From positions 25,907 through 89,906 of the forward strand of contig NZ_JACJRJ010000025.1 of NCBI RefSeq assembly GCF_014697195.1: a stretch of 64,000 bases of DNA, written 5' to 3'. Origin of the DNA: Cylindrospermum sp. FACHB-282 (GTDB taxonomy: Bacteria; Cyanobacteriota; Cyanobacteriia; Cyanobacteriales; Nostocaceae). Positions 25,410 to 34,484 of this stretch are shown here, piece by piece. Under the pieces are notes generated by a model. The model made no database searches. It was not told the origin of the DNA and saw only the letters and a program-made list of their open reading frames with translations. Each line of letters starts with the position of its first letter. The first letter of the stretch is position 1. Position numbers and translations under genes: made by a program.

Positions 25410-26942
25410 ATGCGAGGTTTAATGTCAAGCCGCTTCGCGTCTGCGCGAACATTGAGAGAAGGTTCTGTAGGTCTATTGATTCTGTTGGGACTAGGAGTAT
25501 TTGGAATAATTATTCTGTGGTTGAATAGATTTACCGGGGGTAGCAGTTCCTATAAAGCTATTGTAGAGTTTGCCAACGCTGGCGGGATGCAAAAGGGCGC
25601 ACCAGTTCGCTTTCGTGGCGTCAAAGTAGGCAGTATTCTCAAAGTTCAACCAAAACCAAATGCCATTGAAGTGGAAATTCAAATTGCTCCGGCTGACTTG
25701 ATTATTCCTACTGATTCGGTAATTGAAGCTAATCAAACCGGATTAATTAGCGAAAGCATTATTGATATCATCCCCAAGGTGTCTCTACCTACTGGGGCTG
25801 CTGTTGCTAAACCCCTAGACAAAAATTGTAATGCCAGCCTGATCATTTGCAATGGCTCACGCTTAAAAGGACAAATTGGTATCAGTACCGATGATTTAAT
25901 TCGCCAATCAACTAGTTTCGCCGCTGTATACTCTAACGAAAAATTCGCTCAAAACGTCAATAGACTGATAGAAACCTCTGCTGATGCAGCGTCTAGTGTC
26001 GCTGGACTCAGTCGGGATCTCCAGAGTTTGAGCAAAAGCTTTAGAGGGCAATTAGGCATATTTTCGGGCACTGCTGTGACATTACAACGGGCAACAAATC
26101 AACTCACAACAACCACGACGAGAACAGCAAATGTATTCGGCACCACGGCAAATGATTTCAGTACGACTGCAAAACAATTGAGTTTAACCGCAAGTCAAGC
26201 GAGTCGGTTACTGAACAATTTGGATAACTTGGTGACAACAAATCGTTCTTCGTTAGTTGGTGCGTTGAACAATATCACCCAAACTAGCAACCAACTACGT
26301 CAGACAGTTACTAGCCTTTCACCTGCGGTTAATCGCTTAACCCAAGGCGAATTACTAAAAAACTTAGAAACTCTCTCGGCTAATGCGGCTCAAGCCTCAG
26401 CTAATTTACGGGATGCTAGTAAAGCCTTAAACGATCCAAAAAATACTGTGCTATTGCAACAAACCCTAGATTCAGCAAGAGTAACTTTTGAAAACACCCA
26501 AAAAATCACTTCTGATTTGGATGAATTGACAGGTGATCCAGCTTTCCGCAAAAATCTTCTGCAATTGGTGAATGGTCTAAGCAAATTGGTGTCTTCCACA
26601 CAACAGATGCAGCAGGAAGCACAGGTGGCTATTACCTTAGACTCACTCAAAGCTTCTGTGAACCAGCCAGATTTGGTGATTCCTCCTTCTAACCCGAAAG
26701 TATCTGTGAAACAGCCAGATTTGGTGATTCCTTCTCCTAACTCCAAAGTATCTGTGAACCAGCCAGATTTGGTGATTCCTCCTCCTAACCCCATTCAGCA
26801 GGGGCTGATTATTAAGCCCGCACCGCCATCGATTGAGAGGGTAGATCATCAATCTCAAACAACTGCTACTCCGGTTACTCCCAATTCAACTCAAGAACAG
26901 CTAGTGCAGCAACTACGAGATTATGGGAAGCAAGGGAAGTGA
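25410..26942 (+). CDS. MCE/MlaD-domain lipid-transport substrate-binding protein
   Basis: This 510-residue protein has one N-terminal membrane helix (about residues 20-39) followed by an MlaD/MCE domain (about 45-130) with the hallmark GGMQKGAPVRFRGVKVGSI. A long helical region (160-410), rich in Thr/Ser/Asn/Gln, should form the extended periplasmic stalk seen in MCE tunnels. Near the C-terminus a 16-residue unit, VNQPDLVIPPSNPKVS-like, is repeated three times, with a 48-bp DNA period (26655-26798). It is the likely partner of the MlaF-like ATPase and, with an unlinked permease, would move lipids between the inner membrane and the outer membrane. A second ATG at 25422 is a possible alternative start. 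Confidence 0.92.
   Translation: MRGLMSSRFASARTLREGSVGLLILLGLGVFGIIILWLNRFTGGSSSYKAIVEFANAGGMQKGAPVRFRGVKVGSILKVQPKPNAIEVEIQIAPADLIIPTDSVIEANQTGLISESIIDIIPKVSLPTGAAVAKPLDKNCNASLIICNGSRLKGQIGISTDDLIRQSTSFAAVYSNEKFAQNVNRLIETSADAASSVAGLSRDLQSLSKSFRGQLGIFSGTAVTLQRATNQLTTTTTRTANVFGTTANDFSTTAKQLSLTASQASRLLNNLDNLVTTNRSSLVGALNNITQTSNQLRQTVTSLSPAVNRLTQGELLKNLETLSANAAQASANLRDASKALNDPKNTVLLQQTLDSARVTFENTQKITSDLDELTGDPAFRKNLLQLVNGLSKLVSSTQQMQQEAQVAITLDSLKASVNQPDLVIPPSNPKVSVKQPDLVIPSPNSKVSVNQPDLVIPPPNPIQQGLIIKPAPPSIERVDHQSQTTATPVTPNSTQEQLVQQLRDYGKQGK
26655..26798 (+). repeat. Three 48-bp in-frame tandem repeats
   Basis: Units begin at 26655, 26703 and 26751 and encode versions of the 16-residue motif SVNQPDLVIPPSNPK plus one residue. 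The unit length is a multiple of three, so copy number can change without a frameshift. It forms a proline-rich tail of the MCE protein. Confidence 0.9.
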
Positions 26943-26971
26943 AAGCTGGATACTGCCAAATTTATACAGGT

Positions 26972-27934
26972 TTACGCCCAACCCCACATCAGCGGGTTAT
27001 CGTCGAGATGGTCTGTAACAATGCGTCCAATAGCATCAATTTGGGCAACTTCGGCGGCTGATAGTTTAACTTCAGCACTTTGAGCGTTGGCTGTTGCTTG
27101 TTCGGGATAACGTGCCCCAGCGATGGCATTTGTTAGAGGTTGGGCAATTAACCAGGCGATCGCCAACTGAGCCAGGGTACAATTATGGCGATCGGCTATG
27201 GGGCGCAGTTTTTCTAAAGCTTGTTGGGCACGTTCAAAGTTTTCACCTTGAAATAGCTTATTTTTAGCCCGGTTATCTTCGGGGTCAAATTTATGTCCAG
27301 GAGCAAATTTCCCGGTTAACAATCCCTGGGCTAAAGGCGAATAAGCGAGGATAGAAATATTGTTTTCGATACAATAAGGCATTGCATCCTTTTCTACCTT
27401 TCGCCAAAATAAAGAATAAGGTGGCTGTAAACTATCAATTCGCCCATACCTTGCGGCTTCTGCCAGTTGGACGCCAGAAAAGTTAGAAACACCAATCGCC
27501 CGAATTTTTCCTTGCTCTTTGAGGTGATTTAGAGCGCTCATACTTTCCTCAATTGGTACTATTTCACTATGGAAATTACCAGAGGGCCAATGAATTTGGT
27601 AAAGGTCGATGTAATCGGTTTTGAGGTTTTTTAAGGAACGCTCACAAGCCTCAATTACCTGATCATACTTGAGATGGTTGGCAAAAACCTTCGTGGCATA
27701 CTCCACGCGATCGCGCACATCAGCTAAGGCTTCAGCTACAATCTGCTCAGAGTGCCCCTCACCATAAACTTCAGCCGTATCAATTGTAGTGATTCCCGCC
27801 TCATAAGCCGCGCGGATGGTTTTAATCGAGTCAGCATCCTCAATTCCCACCCACATCCTTTTCCCCGCTTGCCAAGTCCCCATCAGAATGGGTGTAATTT
27901 GCACAGTCGATGTACCTAGTGTTCGCTTAAACAT
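26972..27934 (-). CDS. Aldo/keto reductase
   Basis: The 320-residue product is a single-domain (alpha/beta)8 NADPH-dependent oxidoreductase. The catalytic tetrad is recognisable as Asp52 and Tyr57 in IDTAEVYGEG, Lys82 in YATKVF and His in YQIHWPSG (about 118). The C-terminal cofactor-binding segment is NAIAGARYPEQATANAQSAEV. It belongs to the broad AKR family similar to E. coli YajO/Tas-like enzymes; the physiological aldehyde or ketone cannot be told from sequence. It converges on the MCE gene with 29 bp between the ends. Confidence 0.93.
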   Translation of the reverse strand: MFKRTLGTSTVQITPILMGTWQAGKRMWVGIEDADSIKTIRAAYEAGITTIDTAEVYGEGHSEQIVAEALADVRDRVEYATKVFANHLKYDQVIEACERSLKNLKTDYIDLYQIHWPSGNFHSEIVPIEESMSALNHLKEQGKIRAIGVSNFSGVQLAEAARYGRIDSLQPPYSLFWRKVEKDAMPYCIENNISILAYSPLAQGLLTGKFAPGHKFDPEDNRAKNKLFQGENFERAQQALEKLRPIADRHNCTLAQLAIAWLIAQPLTNAIAGARYPEQATANAQSAEVKLSAAEVAQIDAIGRIVTDHLDDNPLMWGWA

Positions 27935-28409
27935 AGCTACTCCCTGATTGATTTCTCTGGATAGTTTCTCAGTTTAACCGTCCTAGCCTGAAATTAAATC
28001 AGAGTAAGAGCAGATACTGATGGTGAGTAAGAAGGGTAGTCTTCCACTAGACAAAGTATCGTACTGCGATCGCCACATAAACGAGGATTATACTGCCAGT
28101 CCTCATTTTTCTCTGAGTGTCCAGGATCAAGTTGCTAATTGGGCACGTCAAATTTCCACTACTGTTTTTCTCCACCGGAACATAATGGATTTTTCCAAGT
28201 TCCCCATGTGCAGATTTTGCGTAAGCATTCAGGAATATAGTTATTTCGAGGACGCAGAATAAAACTTGACATGGTATAGTTACGCTTGTAAGCGCGATAA
28301 AACTTCGCTGCAACAGATAGCCAAAAGCAGCGATAGAAGAGTTAACCAAGTAGGGTTATGGCAGCTTTCCTGTTTCCGTTAGTTTTAGTTGTGATGTGAG
28401 GTGTAGCCG
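27935..28409. other. Intergenic region, no gene supported
   Basis: This 475-bp spacer contains overlapping short frames on both strands (28020-28262 and 28047-28349) without recognisable motifs, conserved start signals or sensible composition. I see no tRNA or strong hairpin. Confidence 0.35.
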
Positions 28410-28868
28410 ATGAATCTGGATCTTCAACTCGGACAAGATGAGACTGTTAACAGCGAATATGAATTTAGTTACTCGCTGATACTCTTCTTCCTAAAGTCGC
28501 ATTTTTGGGTAACAAACAAGAGACTAATAGTCAATTCACCAAATGTTTTATTTGTCATACCTACAGGGAGTGACACGGTTACCTATCCTCTGAGGTCAAT
28601 AGGGGGCGTCAAAACCAAAACTGAGTTTAAGTTTTTGTCACTCTTGGGGGGTGTGGTGCTTCTCCTAATTGGTATTTCTAGCTTAAGGTCTGGTATTGGA
28701 TTGTTGCTTCTTCCACTTGGAGTTGCCACCATAGTCGGTGCTTTTCGCACAGTTATTGCCATTGTGTCTGCCGGCACTGGAGCAGTGACTTACTCTCATC
28801 TACCGTGGGAAGCTGAGGACGCAAAGAAAATGATCAATCAGCTAAACCAGGAAATTGCAAATATTTAG
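28410..28868 (+). CDS. Small membrane protein with PH-like N-terminus, unknown function
   Basis: This 152-residue protein starts MNLDLQLGQDETVNSEY. The segment KSHFWVTNKRLIVNSPNVLF resembles the strands of bacterial PH-like domains (a W-T-x-x-R-L-I pattern) that often bind membranes. Two adjacent hydrophobic helices follow, at about 77-92 and 95-122. The C-terminal 30 residues are polar and helical. It stands alone between spacers. The assignment as a real gene rests on composition and this domain-like pattern; the function is unknown. Confidence 0.65.
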   Translation: MNLDLQLGQDETVNSEYEFSYSLILFFLKSHFWVTNKRLIVNSPNVLFVIPTGSDTVTYPLRSIGGVKTKTEFKFLSLLGGVVLLLIGISSLRSGIGLLLLPLGVATIVGAFRTVIAIVSAGTGAVTYSHLPWEAEDAKKMINQLNQEIANI

Positions 28869-29000
28869 TTCCGACCATAGGTTAACAAGCCCGTTGCCGC
28901 TGCTAAATTCCTCTGTTGTGAATGCAAAATTTACTTGCATTCGCAAAGACCTTGATATGGGAATGTTCAATAACTAAATTACTTAGACTCGTGCCCGCAG

Positions 29001-29585
29001 CTATCGCACTACAGTAACTGGTGTTCCGGGACTCACTTGATGAAATAATTCCTTAATGTCTTTGTTGTACATCCGAATACAACCATGTGAAACTGCTTTT
29101 CCTACTGACTCAGGATTAGGAGTACCATGAAAACCAACCCAATTGTGACCATTTGTCCAAAATCCAATCCAGTAGTTACCAAGAGGATTTTGCGGTTTTC
29201 CTCCTAGGATAGCTTTCCCAGTAATAGGATGTATCCAAGTAGGATTTTTCAACATTTCAATTACTTGAAAATTACCAGTTGGAGTTTCCCAGCCTCGGCG
29301 ACCTACTGCAATTGGATAACTTTTAATTCGGGTTTTGCCTCGATAGAGATTTAAGCGGCGGCGTCTCAGACTGATTTTAATTTCAGTAGGTTGAGTAATT
29401 AAATCCTCGGTATAATTAGTCGGTTTAATTCCTGAATTGTTAGATAAAGTATCCTCAACACCTCTAAAATTATCAGCTAATGATATTTCCCCATTAAAAA
29501 AATATAGCCAAAAGACACCCATGAAAATGAATAATTGAAGTGGACGCTTGAACATATTAATAAAATTGAAATTATTCGTAATCAT
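29001..29585 (-). CDS. L,D-transpeptidase (YkuD domain)
   Basis: A 194-residue exported enzyme. The N-terminus has a signal peptide-like hydrophobic stretch (about residues 12-32). The YkuD catalytic motif is complete: His153 in GFHGTPN, then SHGCIRM with His167 and Cys169. The strand ISLRRRRLNLYRG and the GWETPTGNFQV segment are also typical. Such enzymes form 3-3 cross-links in peptidoglycan or attach proteins to it, in the periplasm. ATGs at 29585 and 29555 are both possible starts; the second leaves a shorter n-region and fits a signal peptide better. It is monocistronic. Confidence 0.92.
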   Translation of the reverse strand: MITNNFNFINMFKRPLQLFIFMGVFWLYFFNGEISLADNFRGVEDTLSNNSGIKPTNYTEDLITQPTEIKISLRRRRLNLYRGKTRIKSYPIAVGRRGWETPTGNFQVIEMLKNPTWIHPITGKAILGGKPQNPLGNYWIGFWTNGHNWVGFHGTPNPESVGKAVSHGCIRMYNKDIKELFHQVSPGTPVTVVR

Positions 29586-30007
29586 TTTGTTGATATAGCA
29601 ATCCTATTCGAGTTATAAGCGGTAGCCTAAGGCAAGCCCTTCGGTCTAGGTTTATTTTCACAATTCAGATAGAATTGCTATATCTTTAGTTTATTATTTG
29701 CATAAATCACCCCTGATAACTAAGCTCGACTTTATCCAATCAAACCTGTCAACCTGCATTATTTCTCAAAGCTTTTAATCCGGACTTGGTTTGGGTGATA
29801 TTGAAAAAATCCAAGGCATTGAGACATAAAGGTTTCAGCCTATACGATGCCTAGGTTGGACGTAGCTACCGCCTGACAGGTAAACAGATGAAGTCGAGCT
29901 TACTACCGCTCTTATTCGTAGCAGCCAACATTTAAAATTAACAAACTAGAGGTACCAAGCTTGTTAACCTTGCTTGTCTGTGTAAAGCTAGGAAATTAGC
30001 TGGAAAT
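29586..30007. other. Intergenic region with an inverted repeat
   Basis: This 422-bp region holds the 29593-29683 element and AT-rich sequence. A tract at about 29715-29730 (aagctcgactttatcc) recurs inverted near 29890-29900 (gaagtcgagctta), giving a wide-spaced palindrome of roughly 10 bp. No coding frame or tRNA is evident. Confidence 0.4.
29593..29683. repeat. MITE-like element with atatagcaatcct terminal repeats
   Basis: Terminal arms atatagcaatcct (29593-29605) and agaattgctatat (29671-29683) match at 12 of 13 positions in inverted orientation. The interior contains a further short palindrome, gcctaaggcaagcccttcgg. The terminal motif is shared with repeats at 10278, 18261 and 37339. Confidence 0.6.
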
Positions 30008-30421
30008 TTACCACAACCCTCTGATACCTTGACCATTATTTTGTCTTCTTCTTCTGTTTTCAACAGATGGAGTTTGCTGGGTTCCCGGAGCGGTAGTATC
30101 TGGTGGGAATTGCTGGGTTCCCGGAGCGGTAGTATCTGGTGGGAATTGCTGTGTTCCCGGAGTGGTAGTATCTGGTGGGAATTGCTGGGTTCTAATAGTG
30201 CGGTCGTTTGGTAATGGCTGTGTTCCCGGAGTAGTAGCATTTATGGGTTGTCTTGTTTGAGAGTGTAACGTTCTACTTGCAGGAATTTGACTAGTTTTAA
30301 TAGTACTAGAACTGGAATTTGGCAGAGCTAATACTGGAAGAGTTAGTAAAGCGCTAGTACTAGCAACTCCCACGAGACTAGCAAGCATTTTGAACAAATT
30401 TTGACTGTGGTTTCCGCTCAT
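30008..30421 (-). CDS. Secreted protein with 12-residue TTAPGTQQFPPD repeats
   Basis: This 137-residue protein begins MSGNHSQNLFKMLASLVG and has a signal peptide ending near LPVLALPN. From about residue 60 there are four copies of a 12-residue Pro/Thr/Gln unit (TTAPGTQQFPPD), encoded by near-perfect 36-bp DNA repeats at 30080-30190. The C-terminus is short and basic (ENRRRRQNNGQGIRGLW). It is probably periplasmic or wall-associated; no catalytic domain is present. It resembles the truncated protein at the left edge of the window in having a PGT-type repeat. Copy number is likely to vary between strains. Confidence 0.7.
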   Translation of the reverse strand: MSGNHSQNLFKMLASLVGVASTSALLTLPVLALPNSSSSTIKTSQIPASRTLHSQTRQPINATTPGTQPLPNDRTIRTQQFPPDTTTPGTQQFPPDTTAPGTQQFPPDTTAPGTQQTPSVENRRRRQNNGQGIRGLW

Positions 30422-31192
30422 TAGTACCTCCTGATTTTTCAGCTAAAAGATTCTTAATCTGTAAAGTATCTTGTATCTTGCCAAACCTGGAAAAAAGTTT
30501 AGCTCCGCTTCTGAACTGCAATTTAAAATGTCAATCAAACACCTTGAAATTGATGTTGGCATTTCATTTTTAAAACTTAGAACGATTTATCTCTTAAAGC
30601 CTCTGTCTAAAGCATAGTCTGATGTAAAAAATAATGTAATGATGAATACTCCTTTTGGAGAAGCAATGATTATTTTTTATGTCTTGGACATACACCATAT
30701 TGGATTAATGAAACAAAGTACATAAAGTAAATTAATATTTTTCTATCATTGGGTAGAGATAGAATAGAAATGATTAAAACTCTGCTATAGCGTTTCCTAG
30801 TCTGCTGAGGTACAAATCTCTGCGTACCTCTGCGCTTTACTTTGCGTCCCTTTGCGTTTCAAAATATTATCTGTACCTCACGTAACTCTTAATCGCTATA
30901 AGTAAGTAGGCGAAAAGAAATCAAACTATGTTAGAGGATGTTTGCAAAGTCTACTTTATTACTCACTGGGCGACTAGAAGTCGCGACTACACAGACAAAA
31001 CCCACCTCCGTGGGTTGAATTTTCATGAGTCCGCGCAGGCGGACTTTGCTTGTGTAGTAGCGAATTATATTCGCCCAATACTTTTCAAACAACCTCTTAA
31101 GCAAAGTAAAAACTATTGAAATTTGCTCGTTTTGAGGGCTTCAGCCCTCACTACCAACCTTGAATTATTTACGTCAACCTACTTAAGTAGCT
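30422..31192. other. Repeat-bearing intergenic region
   Basis: This 771-bp spacer is AT-rich up to about 30780. At 30820-30870 it has the tctgcgtacctctgcgc type dispersed repeat, also seen at 37285 and, inverted, at 43267. The MITE-like element 30967-31077 follows. A short frame at 30928-31119 is simply the translation of that element. A gagggcttcagccctc hairpin lies at 31133-31148. Confidence 0.5.
30967..31077. repeat. Cruciform MITE-like element with two internal hairpins
   Basis: The outer arms tgggcga (30967-30973) and tcgccca (31071-31077) are perfect; inner arms 30982-30999 and 31045-31062 pair at 15 of 18 positions. Between them are two perfect hairpins, acccac-ctcc-gtgggt (31000-31015) and agtccgc-gcag-gcggact (31028-31045). 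A truncated relative lies at 36268-36342. There is no transposase, so it would be mobilised in trans if at all. Confidence 0.8.
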
Positions 31193-31783
31193 ATGGAAGC
31201 AACCACTATCCACGCCCTTAAAGAATGGGCAGTTGCGGTAAATGCCTTGGAATCTGCCCAAACGATTATGCTGCTGCGTAAAGGCGGTATTCATGAACGT
31301 AATGGACGTTTCCAAGTTGCCCATAATCAGATTTTGCTTTATCCCACTTATGAACATCAACAAGCTTTGATGCTCAAAGCTGATTATGCTAATCTTGTCT
31401 ATCCTGTAACTTCAGGCTGGCATCCAGAAACGGTTCGCATCGGCAGTTGGGCAGAAATTACTGATATTTTGCCAGTGGCTGATGAGTCTATTGTCAGTGA
31501 TTTACTTCCCTTCCATATTTGGAATGAGCATTTTATTAGCGATCGCCTAAAATGGAAACCACGCCAGCCCCTGTATATCCTCTTGCTGCGAACGAACGTG
31601 CTACCCCAACCGCTAGAAATTCCCTATCTCCCTAAATACGGTGGTTGTAAGTCATGGATTGATTTAGAACAGCAGATTCCCTTAAAAGCAGCAGCACCGG
31701 TTTTATCTGACTCTGCTTACACCCAGCAAGTAGAAACCATTCGCGGGATTATTGGCGATAAATTGTACGCTTCCTCCTTGTGA
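31193..31783 (+). CDS. DUF1802 family protein
   Basis: This 196-residue soluble protein fits DUF1802, a family found mainly in cyanobacteria. Its N-terminus, HALKEWAVAVNALESAQTIMLLRKGGI, and the following segment, FQVAHNQILLYPTYEHQQALML, are characteristic of the family. No catalytic residues are known for the family and none are evident. It stands alone; the ATG at 31193 is the only sensible start. Function is unknown. Confidence 0.88.
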   Translation: MEATTIHALKEWAVAVNALESAQTIMLLRKGGIHERNGRFQVAHNQILLYPTYEHQQALMLKADYANLVYPVTSGWHPETVRIGSWAEITDILPVADESIVSDLLPFHIWNEHFISDRLKWKPRQPLYILLLRTNVLPQPLEIPYLPKYGGCKSWIDLEQQIPLKAAAPVLSDSAYTQQVETIRGIIGDKLYASSL

Positions 31784-32330
31784 TTACAGGCGCGGATTTA
31801 ATAGCTAGTACCGCTTTGCAAAATTAAAAATTAAAAATTAAAAAAGCTTATGACATGAGGTTTTCGTCTATTTTGAATGGTACAGGACTTAAGCAAGAAC
31901 TCTCTCAAACCCTTCTTCCTTTGCGGTTTTTTTCTTCATGATGAAAGCGTAGTTTCTGTGGTAGCTTTTTGTCCGCCGTGTCGTACTAGGTTGAGATTTC
32001 TGTGCCTGTGTAGCCAGAAAAACAAATAGCCGACCCTCCATCATCTCACTAAATAGTAGTTGTTGCTACATACAATTGCTAAAACCGTAGATAACATGAG
32101 AAGGATATCAACCTAAAACAAAATATCAGGGACAAACATTCTTCTGTTTATCTTCCTATCTGATGGACATCTGACCAGAGGAGTCGGCATTTTTAAGCAA
32201 TTTACCGCAATCAATAGTATCAAATTCCCATAGCCTAAAAGGTTAGGCAAAAACTACCCCACAAGAATGAGGCAGGTCTTGACAAAAGCCTGTCATTATG
32301 CAACATAAGCTAAACGCAAAGGAGTTTACC
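31784..32330. other. Intergenic region, no gene supported
   Basis: This 547-bp stretch contains an aaaaatt tandem run at about 31822-31845 and otherwise unremarkable sequence. A possible -35 box ttgaca lies at 32279-32284 ahead of the next gene, but no good -10 box is at the right distance. No tRNA seen. Confidence 0.35.
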
Positions 32331-32591
32331 ATGCATCGACAAATGTGCTGGTTATCTAAGTCTGGCAGCGATGGGGCAAAAGTCTTGCATTTGCAGACTG
32401 CACCCAGCCAACCTTGGCGTCCCTACACGGCTTTTCCGCAATTTTCAGTCCCAGATTATCAAATTCCTGGCGGTTCTAAAGGTTGGGCAACTTATCAAAA
32501 ACTGTTGAAAGCAGGCTGGAGTTTAGTTCCAAGCGCCCGTGCAAACGAGTTTAGCAGCAGCTATGCAGAGTCAACAATTCAAAATCAATAG
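32331..32591 (+). CDS. Conserved cyanobacterial small protein, unknown function
   Basis: The preferred start is ATG 32331, because aaaggag lies at 32318-32324, seven bases upstream; an upstream ATG at 32298 has no such site. The product is 86 residues, starting MHRQMCWLSKSGSDGAKVLHL, followed by QPWRPYTAFPQFSVPDYQIPGGSKGWATYQKLLKAG in two conserved-looking blocks (not quoted further). There is no signal peptide, membrane helix or metal motif. The 3' end overlaps the 3' end of the convergent gamma-glutamyltransferase gene by 7 bp. I recognise the type as a small cyanobacterial protein without known function. Confidence 0.7.
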   Translation: MHRQMCWLSKSGSDGAKVLHLQTAPSQPWRPYTAFPQFSVPDYQIPGGSKGWATYQKLLKAGWSLVPSARANEFSSSYAESTIQNQ

Positions 32592-34312
32592 CCTCTAGGG
32601 GAACCTTCGCCACGAGGATCAGCCGCGCCTTCTAGGGTATCATCGCCTGTCACAATAATCGCATTTGCATTGCCCCAAGGCTGAGTGTCCTTAATTTTGT
32701 GTCCGCGACGGCGTAAGTCTTGCAGAGTTAGGGCATCCATTCCCCAAGATTCCATACGTAACTCATCCGGTAGCCACTGGTGATGTATGCGTGGGACTGA
32801 CACGGCTGCACCCACATCCATATTGTATTCCAACACATTCAAAATCACTTGCAACACTTGGGTGATAATGGTGCTACCACCTGGTGCGCCCACTACCATC
32901 CGCAGGCGTCCATTTTCGGTGATAATTGTCGGAGTCATGCTGGATAAAGGCGTTTTTCGAGGGGCGATGCTGTTTGCTTCGTTACCCACCAAACCAAAGG
33001 CGTTAGGAACCCCCGGTGCTGCTGCAAAATCATCCATCTCGTTGTTGAGAACAATCCCCGTTCCTGGTGACACCACACCAGCACCAAAGCCGAGGTTAAT
33101 TGTGAAAGTCAAACTTACGGCGTTGCGTTGTTCATCGATAACTGTGAGATGACTGGTTTCTGAGGATTCTTTATTTTGAATTGTTTCCAGTCCTGGTTTT
33201 ACCTCAGTTGCAGGTTTCGCTACTTGCAGATTAATTTCTTGACGGCGTTTTTTGGCGTAGGTGGGGCTGATGAGTTGTTGTACTGGGACTTTGACAAAAT
33301 CGGGATCACCTAAATATTTGGCGCGATCGCTATATGCAATCTTCATTGCCTCTACCATTAAGTGTATAGCATCGGGGTGATGCCATCCCCAGGATTTTAA
33401 ATCGGCGTCACCGATGATGTTTAACATCTGCAACAGGTGAACGCCTCCTGATGATGGTGGGGGCATTGAACAAATTTTAGCTTGGCGGAAGTTGCCGCAA
33501 ACGGGTATGCGCCAAATGGGTTTGTAGGCTTTTAAGTCTGCGAGGGTAATTAAACCGCCGTTTTTGGCCATGTCAGATGCGATCGCACTCGCTATACTTC
33601 CAGTGTAGAAACTTTGGGGATTTTGGGAAATAGTGGTGAGAGTTTTGGCTAAATCCCGCTGGACTAATTTTTCCCCTGGTTGATAAAATTGCCCGTTGCG
33701 AGTGAAAATATCTCTTGCTGCTGAATTGTCGAGAATTGGCTGTTTGCGGTTCTCGTAAGCTGACAGAGAACGCCATGTATTCTGAGGGCTGAGGATAAAA
33801 CCATCTTTAGCGAGTGCGATCGCAGGTTTCACCACCTCACTCCACGATAACTTACCATAGCGGCGATGAACTTCATACAAACCCGCCACAGTCCCCGGAG
33901 TTGCTACAGCCAAATAACCATTTACACTCGCATTTGGACGCACCTTACCCTCAGCATCCAGATACATATTTCTCGTAGCTTTCAGCGGTGCGCGTTCCCG
34001 AAAATCTAGCGCTTTTATTTCCCCAGTTTTCCCAGAATGCAGCAGCAAAAAACCACCGCCACCAATACCCGCCGAAAAAGGTTCAACAACAGAAATCGCA
34101 AAAGTTGTAGCCACTGCTGCATCTACCGCATTACCACCTTTAGTTAACATCAAAACTCCCGCATCACTCCCTAGGGGATGGGCCGAAACCACCATCCCCT
34201 TTTTGCTGCGTAGAGGTGGGGTGATAGTAGCTGATACAACTTGGCTATAAAAGAGAACGCTAACAGAGAAGACAGCGAAGACAACCCGCTTAGTTTTGGC
34301 GACAATACGCAT
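32585..34312 (-). CDS. ggt: Gamma-glutamyltransferase
   Basis: This 575-residue exported enzyme belongs to the N-terminal nucleophile hydrolase family. A signal peptide covers about residues 1-29. The N-terminal part has the family sequences KKGMVVSAHPLGSDAGV and GGIGGGGFLLL. The precursor should cleave itself before the threonine of ETSHLTVID, which becomes the N-terminal nucleophile of the small subunit. The SIAPRKTPLSSMTPTI segment and GAPGGSTIITQVLQ glycine-rich loop complete the glutamyl-binding site. It breaks or transfers the gamma-glutamyl group of glutathione in the periplasm. It ends by overlapping the convergent small gene by 7 bp. Confidence 0.95.
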   Translation of the reverse strand: MRIVAKTKRVVFAVFSVSVLFYSQVVSATITPPLRSKKGMVVSAHPLGSDAGVLMLTKGGNAVDAAVATTFAISVVEPFSAGIGGGGFLLLHSGKTGEIKALDFRERAPLKATRNMYLDAEGKVRPNASVNGYLAVATPGTVAGLYEVHRRYGKLSWSEVVKPAIALAKDGFILSPQNTWRSLSAYENRKQPILDNSAARDIFTRNGQFYQPGEKLVQRDLAKTLTTISQNPQSFYTGSIASAIASDMAKNGGLITLADLKAYKPIWRIPVCGNFRQAKICSMPPPSSGGVHLLQMLNIIGDADLKSWGWHHPDAIHLMVEAMKIAYSDRAKYLGDPDFVKVPVQQLISPTYAKKRRQEINLQVAKPATEVKPGLETIQNKESSETSHLTVIDEQRNAVSLTFTINLGFGAGVVSPGTGIVLNNEMDDFAAAPGVPNAFGLVGNEANSIAPRKTPLSSMTPTIITENGRLRMVVGAPGGSTIITQVLQVILNVLEYNMDVGAAVSVPRIHHQWLPDELRMESWGMDALTLQDLRRRGHKIKDTQPWGNANAIIVTGDDTLEGAADPRGEGSPRGY

Positions 34313-34484
34313 TTTTACGCTATTTTTTCAGCATTATGTGCAATTTCTCACAAAATCATCCTTTTGAAAAGATTTACTCATAAAAAGTCACATAACAACT
34401 TTTTCAAACAAGCGCAAAATACAACCAGCGTTACTTGTTACAGTAGAGAAACAACAGCCTATAGAGATATAAAAAGTAAAAATT

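Noticed and set aside
28020..28262. 80-codon open frame, overlapped by a 100-codon frame on the other strand
   Set aside because: The two frames exclude each other and neither shows a start signal, domain or plausible composition.
30928..31119. 63-codon open frame
   Set aside because: It is the translation of the MITE-like element 30967-31077 and its palindromes; no start signal or protein-like composition.
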